Below are positions 44,601 to 51,749 of a stretch of 64,000 nucleotides of DNA, in pieces. The DNA is from Flectobacillus roseus (lineage in GTDB: Bacteria; Bacteroidota; Bacteroidia; Cytophagales; Spirosomataceae). Under the pieces are notes generated by a model. That model did not search any database and was not told where the DNA came from. It saw only the letters and a list, made by a program, of their open reading frames with translations. Within the stretch, counting starts at the first letter, position 1. Every line of letters begins with the position of its first letter. A program made the position numbers and the translations under genes. Location of the stretch: NCBI RefSeq assembly GCF_030056665.1, contig NZ_JASHIG010000014.1; one strand, written 5' to 3'.

Positions 44601-45750
44601 GATAAAATTTACTAACGAAGGCGGTAATGTCAGCTTTCAAATAGCTCAAGAGGGCACATCAGGTATTCGATTGATAGTGCGAGATACAGGCATTGGTTTG
44701 TCGAAAGATAGTACCGATAAAATTTTTGAAAGGTTTTATCAGATCAACAATAACGTCGATATTCTTAATCAAGGTAGCGGAATTGGCTTGTCTATTGCGC
44801 AAGAATTTGTCAAACTTCATGGTGGAACCATCAAAGTGGAAAGCGAAGAAGGCGTTGGAAGTGCCTTTATTATTTCATTGCCTTTGTATAGCCTTGAGGC
44901 AGTCCAGTCGCCTCCAATAGCCTTAGAGCCCGAAGTGACACCGATAACAGACTTTGCTAAATCAGAACCTCCCAAAATCGAACTTCCTATTATTTTGATT
45001 GTGGACGACGACGACGATTTGAGAGCTTATTTGGTAGAAAGCTTAAAATCAAAATACAAAGTTATCGAAGCTTCTGACGGTCGACAAGGTTGGCAAAAAG
45101 CTTTATCATATCATCCGCAACTGATTGTGAGTGATGTCAATATGCCTGTGGTTGACGGAGTCGAGATGGTTCGGAAAATTAAAAATGATACTCGAACCAA
45201 ACATATTCCTGTGATTATGCTCACGGTGTTATCCGAAGAAGTAGACCAACTCAAAGGCTTAGAATCTGGAGCTAGCGATTATTTGAGTAAGCCTTTTAGT
45301 TTTCATTTACTTAGTATCAAAATTGAAAATTTGCTCAGCTTAAATAGCTTATTAAAAAGTACTTACAGTAAACATATTCAGCTCGAAACCCCTGAGATAG
45401 AGATAGAATCGGAGGATGAGAAGTTCTTGTTAAAACTATCCAAATATGTGGAAGAAAATATCGAAGATCCTGATTTGACAGTAGAAGAACTGAGTAAAGT
45501 AATGTTTGTAAGTCGTGGAACGCTTTATAATCGCGTACTGAGTCTGACGGGTGAAACCCCAGTAGAATATGTTCGCTCAGTGAAATTGAAAAAATCAATT
45601 GCACTTTTACAAAAGAATGACATGAAAATTTCGCAAATCGCCTATGCTGTTGGATTTTCTAATCCTAATTATTTTGCACGAGCATTCAAGGCAAAATACA
45701 ATGTTTCACCAACTGAATATATTACTCAAACACGAAAAACAGCCGTTTAA
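41653..45750 (+). CDS. Hybrid two-component system regulator of the xylan locus
   Basis: This 1365-residue single-chain sensor-regulator has, in order: signal peptide (to about 22), two seven-bladed-propeller Reg_prop repeats (about 30-690; repeated W-F/I-G-T motifs such as GFMWFGTEDGLNKF), a Y_Y_Y domain (about 715-790), one membrane helix (794-818), HisKA with NLSHELKTPL (His 866), HATPase (GIGLSIAQEF), receiver (IVDDDDDLRAY; phospho-Asp in SDVNMP, residue 1161) and a C-terminal AraC-type helix-turn-helix. Such proteins bind a specific oligosaccharide in the periplasm and activate the adjacent SusCD locus, so the likely ligand is a xylo-oligosaccharide. Confidence 0.95.
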   Translation: MITMRKSIIFLFLLLTHFCCFSQQKEYKFINFSSKNGLSSNSINAIVKDNNGFMWFGTEDGLNKFDGQNFKVYRHKETDSTSIGRGPVIDIIKDKTGNLWLATNITLSVYNLNLDSFINYDFTNYGWITCLYADHDGKIWVGTYSGLFLFDPKTQKTVSFKSNPNDYTKLNANVINCIYEDHQHHIWIGTANGLHLYDSNSRVFRRFLHENNNPESLSRNNISCITESKQGELWIGTDQGGINVLDKKRHTFRHYVSNPNDNSTLINNSIHKLVFDKNGQLWVGMEGGLNILEQKTGKVIRVKSSPVEPNSSFINNGGRSVRDIYIDDAGIYWVAIHQGGVNKYDSNLTFFNHKHYNIFDPNGLTGSSVMAFAESPTGDIFIGTEGTGLNLWNRKTGQIHPYKLKEGKANTASIIALGVSGKTLLVGTYQRGFYSVDMTTGNSKYYLLPYSPTDTRDLPVNCIKTDSQGKVWLGTNGSGVYLFDPILQSIVTAEKIFGLKSSQKIPLNGFITAIEEDKSGNLWFASNGTGIAIFNQQQKRFTVLNHANSKLPIDKVQSIYCDHAGRIWVGAQGGGLCLYKPQSQTFEIFDESFSLSNDVIYKILEDSKGKIWVSTNKGISSFDPEKKVFRNFSYYNGVLQSTFNIGSGLKTADGQLFFGGLDGFNYFNPAEILQKKNIPPLVITSLKINNKQVNPIENSEIQEHISIAKEIVLSYKQNFSLDFMALNYTVPHESRYAYKLEGFDKEWNQVGTSTTAVYTNLDPGSYTFHLKAYSEDGSWETPEKVIEITVEPPFWMTFYAYLFYAIVIALIVWGIRRSSIQKLKREFVLEQERLEMKHLIEKERHDAEQKTELEKVKVKFLTNLSHELKTPLTLVLNPIENLMFQENSTEKLEMLNLISRNAKRLLNLVNQLLDLRKIEANELNLNATEGDLVSFCQEIVDSFKYIAVRKSIHLHFVSVYSHYHTSFDKDKMERILINLLSNAIKFTNEGGNVSFQIAQEGTSGIRLIVRDTGIGLSKDSTDKIFERFYQINNNVDILNQGSGIGLSIAQEFVKLHGGTIKVESEEGVGSAFIISLPLYSLEAVQSPPIALEPEVTPITDFAKSEPPKIELPIILIVDDDDDLRAYLVESLKSKYKVIEASDGRQGWQKALSYHPQLIVSDVNMPVVDGVEMVRKIKNDTRTKHIPVIMLTVLSEEVDQLKGLESGASDYLSKPFSFHLLSIKIENLLSLNSLLKSTYSKHIQLETPEIEIESEDEKFLLKLSKYVEENIEDPDLTVEELSKVMFVSRGTLYNRVLSLTGETPVEYVRSVKLKKSIALLQKNDMKISQIAYAVGFSNPNYFARAFKAKYNVSPTEYITQTRKTAV

Positions 45751-45758
45751 ATTCCACG

Positions 45759-45789
45759 CTAATTAGCACTCATGCAAGGTGCTAATTAG
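45759..45789 (+). terminator. Hairpin after the hybrid sensor gene
   Basis: A perfect 11-bp stem (45759-45769 with 45779-45789), 9-nt loop, 8 bp after the stop codon; only a weak T-rich tail follows. Confidence 0.6.
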
Positions 45790-45823
45790 TGTATTCATAA
45801 ACAAAATTCTGTCGAAAGATGTG

Positions 45824-45890
45824 GCAAAGAATAATTCTTTGCTAGGTCTCCCCTTTTACCTATCCCTTACAAAAATGTACTTGTAGTACA
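45824..45890. promoter_or_regulatory. Palindromes upstream of the second GH10 gene
   Basis: GCAAAGAATAATTCTTTGC (45824-45842) is a perfect 19-nt palindrome 60 bp before the ATG. TGTACT-TGT-AGTACA (45876-45890) is a second, shorter one 12 bp before the ATG. These are candidate binding sites for the hybrid sensor or another regulator. Neither was seen before the first SusC. Confidence 0.5.
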
Positions 45891-45902
45891 CAACAAACGC
45901 GT

Positions 45903-47018
45903 ATGATGAACACAAAAATCAAAACACTTTTAACGCTTGGGGCTACTGTAGCCTGTCTACAAAGCGTGCAAGCACAAACACAGGGTAACTCTCTAAAATC
46001 AGCTTATCAAGAAGATTTCCTCATAGGAACAGCCCTTGGGACAGAGCACATTTTGGAAAGAAACGAAAAGGCTAATCAATTGATAAAGAAGGAGTTTAAT
46101 GCTATTACTCCAGAAAATATCATGAAGTCTCAGTTGATTCACCCAGAAGTCGATAGATACAACTTTAGTCTGTCGGATAAGTTTGTAGATTATGGACTCA
46201 AAAACCAAATGTACATTGTGGGACACACTTTGGTATGGCATTCACAATTACCAAGTTTTGTACATAAAATAAGTAGTGCAGATTCGCTACGTATATTTAT
46301 GAAAGAGCACATCAAAACCGTAATGGGACGCTACGCAGGCAAGATTAATAGCTGGGATGTGGTGAACGAAGCACTCAACGAGGATGGCACCTATCGCAAA
46401 TCTATTTTCTTTAATAAACTAGGAGATTCCTATATCAAAGAAGCTTTTGAATTGGCCGCTCAAGTTGACCCAAAAGCCGAGTTATACTACAATGATTATA
46501 ACATCGAACAGCCAGCCAAACGAAAAGGAGCAATTGCATTGATTAAAAAATTGCAAGAAAATGGAGTGAAAATAAACGGTGTAGGTATTCAAGGGCATTG
46601 GAGTATCAATTCAAATAACCTCAAAGATATCGAAGATTCAATTCTAGAGTTTTCACAAATGGGATTAAAAGTTGCTTTTACCGAATTGGATTTGACTGTA
46701 CTGCCCAATCCTTGGGATTTGCGAGGTGCCGATGTAAATCAACGTTTTAAGGAAGATCCAAAAATGAATCCTTACAAAGATTCTCTACCTGATTCTGTTC
46801 AAAATGCCTTGGCAAATCGCTATTCTGAGCTTTTCAAGTTATTCTTGAAACATAAAGACAAAATCAGTCGCATCACTTTTTGGGGAGTAGATGATCGCCA
46901 CTCTTGGCTCAATGGTTTTCCAATTCCTAATCGTACTAATTATCCTCTCTTATTTGATAGAGCTTTAGAACCGAAAAAAGCTTATCAAAGTTTGATGAGT
47001 CTTAAGGAAAGTAAGTAA
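45903..47018 (+). CDS. GH10 endo-1,4-beta-xylanase, single domain
   Basis: This 371-residue exported xylanase has a signal peptide (about 1-24, VQA-Q) and an uninterrupted GH10 barrel. The acid/base Glu is in WDVVNEALNEDG (Glu 156) and the nucleophile in FTELDLTVLP (Glu 261). It has no lipobox, so it is probably periplasmic, where it would shorten imported xylo-oligosaccharides, complementing the surface GH10. It follows the hybrid sensor with its own upstream palindromes, so it is likely a separate transcript. Confidence 0.94.
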   Translation: MMNTKIKTLLTLGATVACLQSVQAQTQGNSLKSAYQEDFLIGTALGTEHILERNEKANQLIKKEFNAITPENIMKSQLIHPEVDRYNFSLSDKFVDYGLKNQMYIVGHTLVWHSQLPSFVHKISSADSLRIFMKEHIKTVMGRYAGKINSWDVVNEALNEDGTYRKSIFFNKLGDSYIKEAFELAAQVDPKAELYYNDYNIEQPAKRKGAIALIKKLQENGVKINGVGIQGHWSINSNNLKDIEDSILEFSQMGLKVAFTELDLTVLPNPWDLRGADVNQRFKEDPKMNPYKDSLPDSVQNALANRYSELFKLFLKHKDKISRITFWGVDDRHSWLNGFPIPNRTNYPLLFDRALEPKKAYQSLMSLKESK

Positions 47019-47029
47019 TAATAATCATG

Positions 47030-47097
47030 AATTAGTGCTGTACGAAAGATTGTAAGAGCTATCTATTTCGGATATAATCTTTCGTACAGCACTAATT
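47030..47097. repeat. Perfect 22-bp inverted repeat after the second GH10 gene
   Basis: Arms 47030-47051 and 47076-47097 are exact reverse complements (core GTGCTGTACGAAAG) separated by 24 nt. No T-run follows directly. It could be the terminator of the GH10 gene or the fold of a small repeat element; stem length and loop size are unusual for a terminator. Confidence 0.65.
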
Positions 47098-47160
47098 ATG
47101 AGAGGTAAATATCTCAAGAATAACTCATTTGCTCTTGCCCACTTTATATTTTACTAAAAT

Positions 47161-47220
47161 GATAAAAGCTTTTTGCCTAAGGTTTACAGCCTAGAGCGTA
47201 GCAATGCAATTTTATTTTGC
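47161..47220 (-). repeat. Partial heptad repeat element (RGCTNTN module)
   Basis: Minus strand: complement of the AATTTTATTTTGC tail, then CGCTCTA, GGCTGTA, AACCTTA, GGCAAAA. It keeps the tail and second module of the longer elements at 26318 and 41163 but lacks the TGCCTNN module. It lies just after the esterase stop codon. Confidence 0.65.
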
Positions 47221-47232
47221 ATTATTACCTGA

Positions 47233-48093
47233 TTATTTCGACATGGGTACTTTATATCCCAACACGTCGAGCATCGTAAAAGCGTATCTCTTACCTAGCT
47301 CACGATAGCCCGCTGCGTCGAAATGTAAATTATCTGCGGCATCTGTACAGCCTTTCGACGAGATGATACGAGCCGTTGGTATCGTTTTAGGAAGCGTAGC
47401 AATAATCGTATTCATACTTGCACAAATCCCTCCTTGCTCCGCATGAACCGTTTCGCCAGCCAATAATGGAACAGAATTAGGAGGTAAATTCAAATCTTGT
47501 AGAAGGTTATCATACACAATTTTGACTTTCTTTGTCCAAGTAGTATCGTTTGTATTAGATTCGCCTTGATGTAACAAAATGCCTTTGATAACACCTTCTT
47601 TTTGTGCCAATTTCGCCATTTCTACCAATCTTCTGTAAGGATTTCCGTCATACTCATTAATCATATTTTTCATCCAATTCGGTGCCACCGTTGCTACGTA
47701 AGAATCAGTTTTATCCTTATCAAAAAGTTCTATTTTACTGCCTCCAATAGATACGTTTATTACCCCAACATTGACCGATGATGGTAAGTATTCTAACATG
47801 GTTCTTCCAAAATAATCAACTGGAGTCAACCCTGTATTGCAACGACAAAGCGGTGGTACTGCGGTGTACCATTGTCCCATTTTCCTGTTTAGATTTGGAC
47901 AATCTAAAGCCTCTAAAACCTTAAATCTTGGATTGACCCCAACGGTATCTTGCGGCTCAAACTTGGCATTTCCTTCCATATTTGATTGTCCTAAGCTGAG
48001 GTAAATATGAAAATTAGGGTTTTGAGCAAAAGTTTTACCCAACACACAAACCATACATAATAAGATAAAAGCTATTTTCTTTTTCATAGTCAT
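47233..48093 (-). CDS. CE6-type (SGNH/sialate-O-acetylesterase-like) acetyl esterase, exported
   Basis: This 286-residue hydrolase has a signal peptide (to about 23, TFA-Q), the nucleophile Ser in GQSNMEG (Ser 37), the oxyanion segment NVSIGGSKIE, HQGESN, and the catalytic pair in DNLHFDAAGY (Asp 254, His 257). This set fits carbohydrate esterase family 6, which removes acetyl groups from xylan. Placement among xylanases supports acetylxylan as substrate; sialic acid acetyl esters are the alternative. An in-frame ATG two codons later (48087) is equally possible as start. It is transcribed on the minus strand after GH43, separated from it by a terminator. Confidence 0.85.
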   Translation of the reverse strand: MTMKKKIAFILLCMVCVLGKTFAQNPNFHIYLSLGQSNMEGNAKFEPQDTVGVNPRFKVLEALDCPNLNRKMGQWYTAVPPLCRCNTGLTPVDYFGRTMLEYLPSSVNVGVINVSIGGSKIELFDKDKTDSYVATVAPNWMKNMINEYDGNPYRRLVEMAKLAQKEGVIKGILLHQGESNTNDTTWTKKVKIVYDNLLQDLNLPPNSVPLLAGETVHAEQGGICASMNTIIATLPKTIPTARIISSKGCTDAADNLHFDAAGYRELGKRYAFTMLDVLGYKVPMSK

Positions 48094-48130
48094 AAGTTGT
48101 TATTAGTTATTGCTTCAGTTGCAATACTGT

Positions 48131-48163
48131 TTAAAAAAGAAGTTCAAGACGAGGTCTTGAACT
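48131..48163 (-). terminator. Terminator of the GH43 gene
   Basis: A perfect 10-bp stem (48141-48150 with 48154-48163), loop GAG, followed on the minus strand by TTCTTTTTTAAA. It lies 25 bp past the GH43 stop codon. Confidence 0.85.
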
Positions 48164-48188
48164 AGTAATAAGTAAGTAATTGGCTGAG

Positions 48189-50120
48189 CTAAGGTAAAAA
48201 CTGAAGGGAGTTTATCTGCAAATCATGAGATTTACCTACAGGGAATTTTACAAAAATATCATGATGTCCAGCTATCGACTTAAGGCTTTTACGCACACTA
48301 TTTTTACTGGCTGAATATGGGATTTTGGCCACTAATTTACCAGTTTTCAAATCATCTACCCAAAGCTCTACGACACCATCTGTTTTTGCATTGTATTGGA
48401 TTTCAATTCCTTTAGCATTCTTTTTTTGGATGCCCAAATCCACGCCTGAAATCATTAGCCAACCACCGTTCTCAGAGGTATTAGTCACAGATTTTGGGTT
48501 GATTTTTTCGACTCCATAGAAATTACTCATTCCCACAGCAAGCAATTTTGAAAAACCATCTTTACAAATAAACCAATCAAAATCAGCACTTTGATGTTCA
48601 GTAAATAATCCTATGCTTGTTCCAACCCATGAGTTATAATTAGGTTGTACTTTATCCAAATTCTGTACCTGAATGGCATTTCCAACAGCTGTCCAACTGT
48701 TTCCATCACTACTGGCATAAGCCTTTAATTCATGAAGGTTTCTTTCGATTTTTAGCCAAACTACCTCGCCAAAGGTATTAGGAATACTCTGTGTATTGTT
48801 TTCAAAACTAAAGAAAATCTTCTTGCCATTTTCAAATCCACTATATAGTCGAACAATGACCGTTTGAGCGCCATTGCTTAGATATAATCCTGCTTTTTCA
48901 TTTTCGTTCTGGGCCTTAAAATCGAGCTTTGTAACCGCTGAGTAATAGTGATCTGTTTCTTTTTGCACAATACTTGTACGCAGTGAGTCTGGTGATAGCC
49001 TCAACCAACCTTTTCGAGCAGTTAAATCATACAAATCAGCGTGTTTCTTTTTCAAAAAATGCCAATTCAGAGAAAGCTCCTTTGACTCAAAATCATCCGA
49101 AGCCACACTACGCCATGCAATACCCGATTTTGGTAAATTGGGCTTAACTACAGGCTGGGTAGTTGGTGCCGTACCCCACGGACGGTCACCTTCCCAAATA
49201 ACAGGATAAAGTGCTGTTTGGCGACCGGTACCTGACCAATCATCTTGTCCATATTTTTCATAGCTTTGCCCAATAGTCCACCAAGTCCCGTCGGCTAGTT
49301 GTACTGGTGCGGCTATATGATTAGGTCTTCTAAAGCCTACTTTATCGTCGGTGATAGGCTTAAAAAATTCACCAAGGCGCTCCCACTGCGTCGAATCACT
49401 CGTTAGTGACTTCCCCCTAAGTACATATTGTCCTCCCGAAACATCTCCTGCTGGGAAATAATAGTAATAGCCATTGCGCTTACACATTACTGGTCCCTCT
49501 GCCCAACTATATTGGAGTTTGGAATTAACCCAATCAAGGTCAATTACAGAAGAGGTTAGTTGTCCATCTTTTCCTAGCTCCTGCAAACGGTTTGTTTTTT
49601 GTCCGTTTTTAATAACCATGTAAGGCTTTCCATCATCATCTACAAAAATAGAGTTATCATAACCCAATGGACCAGTTTTTGGATTTGACTTTACTTGAAC
49701 TGGCTCTGACCAAGGACCCAAGGGTGAATCTGCCTTGCTAAACCATTGTCCATTGGCTGAAAAATAAATCCAGTAAGAACCATAGAAATAAGTAATAGCC
49801 CCTTGCCAAGTACCTGCCGAAGGGCGGTCGGTTACCCAATGCGCTTTTTGTGGTGGCAACACCCTGCTAATAACACGCCAATGTACCAAGTCTTTGGAGT
49901 GATAAATAGGCATGTAGGGTGTAAAATGAAAGCTTGAACCACAATGATAGAAATCATCTCCAACTTTCAACAAAGTCGGATCTGGGTGATCGCCAGGCAA
50001 TACGGGGTTGACATAGGTTTTTACTTCGTGATAAAAGGAATTGTCATTTTGTGATAAAGTAGGTGTAATTCCACCAAGAATTAATCCGATGAGTAATGTA
50101 ACGAAGCTTAATTTTTTCAT
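48189..50120 (-). CDS. GH43 beta-xylosidase/arabinofuranosidase with C-terminal sandwich and CBM6-like end
   Basis: This 643-residue exported enzyme has a signal peptide (about 1-23), a five-bladed GH43 propeller (about 35-325) with base Asp in HPDPTL (Asp 47), modulator Asp in GYDNSIFVDDDG (Asp 155) and acid Glu in WAEGP (Glu 208), then a concanavalin-like C2 domain typical of GH43 xylosidases (about 340-525). The C-terminus (about 545-643; GIEIQYNAKTDGVVELWVDD, GHHDIFVKFP) resembles the second half of a CBM6. It should release xylose or arabinose from oligosaccharides, probably in the periplasm. AAAACGTTTT at 50135-50144, just before the gene, may be an operator. Confidence 0.92.
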   Translation of the reverse strand: MKKLSFVTLLIGLILGGITPTLSQNDNSFYHEVKTYVNPVLPGDHPDPTLLKVGDDFYHCGSSFHFTPYMPIYHSKDLVHWRVISRVLPPQKAHWVTDRPSAGTWQGAITYFYGSYWIYFSANGQWFSKADSPLGPWSEPVQVKSNPKTGPLGYDNSIFVDDDGKPYMVIKNGQKTNRLQELGKDGQLTSSVIDLDWVNSKLQYSWAEGPVMCKRNGYYYYFPAGDVSGGQYVLRGKSLTSDSTQWERLGEFFKPITDDKVGFRRPNHIAAPVQLADGTWWTIGQSYEKYGQDDWSGTGRQTALYPVIWEGDRPWGTAPTTQPVVKPNLPKSGIAWRSVASDDFESKELSLNWHFLKKKHADLYDLTARKGWLRLSPDSLRTSIVQKETDHYYSAVTKLDFKAQNENEKAGLYLSNGAQTVIVRLYSGFENGKKIFFSFENNTQSIPNTFGEVVWLKIERNLHELKAYASSDGNSWTAVGNAIQVQNLDKVQPNYNSWVGTSIGLFTEHQSADFDWFICKDGFSKLLAVGMSNFYGVEKINPKSVTNTSENGGWLMISGVDLGIQKKNAKGIEIQYNAKTDGVVELWVDDLKTGKLVAKIPYSASKNSVRKSLKSIAGHHDIFVKFPVGKSHDLQINSLQFLP

Positions 50121-50144
50121 TTGTTATTTTATTAAAAACGTTTT

Positions 50145-50874
50145 AACAAGCGAGCATCATCTACATCCTTTACAATTGACAAAGCTTGACCATACCCTTA
50201 CAAGGAGGCATGTTCAATGACATCATCTCTATTTATTTTCATAGTTATAGGCATGTAATTTTCAGTTAAAAGGTCTTCGCTTGAGGTTGTAAAATAAGTT
50301 GATGACTAAAAATTAGATTAGCACATTTTACTCGTTTTGTGTACTTAATGTTTAACACCATAAAAAAATACCCCAATTCTACCAAATGACACAAAAAGGT
50401 CAGAGTTTGGCAAGCATCACAATATGCGAATTACAAGATAAAATCGTAGCAAGTAATATTCCCATCAAAGCCACATACAACTGGCTATCTATTATAATTT
50501 TTTTTCAGCACTGATATTCAATATTTAGGAGTGTTCATCTATTAGAGTAGAGTTGTACTTGTTTGTTTAAATGACTAGAAGACTTAGAAATACTATGAAG
50601 GAAACTATTTCTAAAGTTTGAATCTAATATTCACAAGCTATTCCAAGCTATTAACATTAGCTACTAAGCTCGGCTATTGGAAAAGTACAAACTCAACTCC
50701 AACAATCTATTGCTCTTCATTTAGACTTCTCACCTTCCTGAAACCTTCGAATAATAATGGCTACATTCGTATCATACTATAATTCTCAAAAATTCATTTT
50801 GCATAATTCCTAGAATATAAAATCATAAGAAAAACAAATTTGTGTAGTTTTTACGAATAAAAATCTTTTATATT
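50145..50874. other. Gene-free stretch of about 730 bp
   Basis: This AT-rich gap lies between the divergent GH43 and thioredoxin-fold genes. I see no RNA gene and none of the heptad arrays found in other gaps. A 42-codon frame (50386-50514) has no recognisable features. Small words such as AGCTATT recur near 50637-50690. A decayed gene cannot be excluded. Confidence 0.5.
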
Positions 50875-50895
50875 CGTCTATTAAAACTATAGACT
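50875..50895. promoter_or_regulatory. 21-bp palindromic operator, copy 1
   Basis: Arms CGTCTAT and ATAGACT flank TAAAACT; the site is 10 bp before the ATG of the thioredoxin-fold gene. Same length and layout as the sites at 51502 and 52771. Confidence 0.65.
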
Positions 50896-50905
50896 AAATA
50901 TTAAC

Positions 50906-51496
50906 ATGATTCATTTCATCAAAACACGAAAAACACAACTCAACAAACTACTATCGAAAATATTAGGAGCAGGTAAGCAATTTCCATCGTTCCATTTTAC
51001 CAAAGAAAATGGAGATTGGAGTATTGATTTTCCTGAAGACAAACAACAATTTAGTCTCGAAGAAATTGCTCAAGGCAAGCCAATCTTGATTACTTATTAT
51101 GTGCCAGAGTGGAAGGAATATGCCGAACAACAACTTTGGCTATTACAAAAATCTGTTAGACGATTGTCAGAGCTTGGCGTTCAAATACTTACGATTACCA
51201 ACTTGAGTATTCCTAAAATAAAAGAACTAAAAAGCAGTGAAAAGCTCAACTTTTCTATCTATCATGATGATAATCAAGAGATTGCAAAAGCTATTGGATT
51301 GTTGTCAGAACAATCATCGTGTACACAATTCTATGCAGGAATTTCAGAAAATCTTCCTTTGCCAGCGAGTTTCTTAGTACTTGCAAACGGACTAATCATC
51401 CATCATTTTATCGATACAGAATTACAATCTTACTTATCATATAAAGAAATCGAGGTTTTTGTGAACAATTACAAGAATTCTAAAAATTTTTCATAA
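50906..51496 (+). CDS. Thioredoxin/peroxiredoxin-fold protein lacking the peroxidatic Cys
   Basis: This 196-residue protein looks cytoplasmic. FPSFHFTKENGDWSI (30-44), KPILITYYVPEWKEYAEQQL (about 57-76) and the following alpha/beta pattern resemble AhpC/TSA-type redoxins, and PASFLVLANGLIIHHFID matches their late strand. The place where peroxiredoxins carry the reactive Cys is VPEWKEY, without Cys; the only Cys is in EQSSCTQF near residue 139. It is therefore unlikely to be a standard peroxidase. It shares a 21-bp operator with the next two genes, so it may serve the same physiology, perhaps sulfur metabolism. Fold assignment is moderate; function unknown. Confidence 0.6.
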   Translation: MIHFIKTRKTQLNKLLSKILGAGKQFPSFHFTKENGDWSIDFPEDKQQFSLEEIAQGKPILITYYVPEWKEYAEQQLWLLQKSVRRLSELGVQILTITNLSIPKIKELKSSEKLNFSIYHDDNQEIAKAIGLLSEQSSCTQFYAGISENLPLPASFLVLANGLIIHHFIDTELQSYLSYKEIEVFVNNYKNSKNFS

Positions 51497-51501
51497 TTAT
51501 T

Positions 51502-51522
51502 AGTCTATAAAGTATATAGATT
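51502..51522. promoter_or_regulatory. 21-bp palindromic operator, copy 2
   Basis: Arms AGTCTAT and ATAGATT flank AAAGTAT. It overlaps the region upstream of the -7 box at 51536, where a regulator would control the TauE/SafE transcript. Confidence 0.68.
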
Positions 51523-51535
51523 TAATATTAATTAT

Positions 51536-51543
51536 TATTTTTG
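51536..51543 (+). promoter_or_regulatory. Promoter -7 box of the TauE/SafE transcript
   Basis: TATTTTTG matches TAnnTTTG. Transcription would start near 51550, giving a leader of about 200 nt. Confidence 0.5.
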
Positions 51544-51549
51544 CAGAAC

Positions 51550-51662
51550 CAAACAGGTTTTTCAATCGACTCCGACATGGAGTTAGTTGTTTGAACTAAT
51601 GGTAGTCTATTTAATCAATCTAATGCAGCTAAGGGTGAAAGCGCTGCTTTCACTCTTTCTTT
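51550..51662 (+). promoter_or_regulatory. Structured leader with terminator-like hairpin before the TauE/SafE gene
   Basis: CAAACA (51551-51556) can pair with TGTTTG around an inner hairpin ACTCC/GGAGT. A second hairpin at 51631-51657 (12 pairs, one G-U, loop GCT) is followed by TTCTTT. A folded domain followed by an intrinsic terminator ahead of a permease gene is the layout of a riboswitch or attenuator. No known class was matched: the end GCAGCTAAGGG recalls SAM-II, but the required P1 hairpin is absent. Confidence 0.5.
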
Positions 51663-51749
51663 AAAACTCATAAATGTTTAAATGACTCTCGATATATAAA
51701 TTGAATTCTTTGGAGTTTATTATTCTAACACTAGAACCCAAAAACAATC

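Noticed and set aside
50386..50514. 42-codon frame in the gap before the thioredoxin-fold gene
   Set aside because: No recognisable motif, AT-rich context, no support beyond being open.
51597..51640. SAM-II riboswitch
   Set aside because: Only the 3' segment is reminiscent; the P1 stem and long loop of the class are not present.
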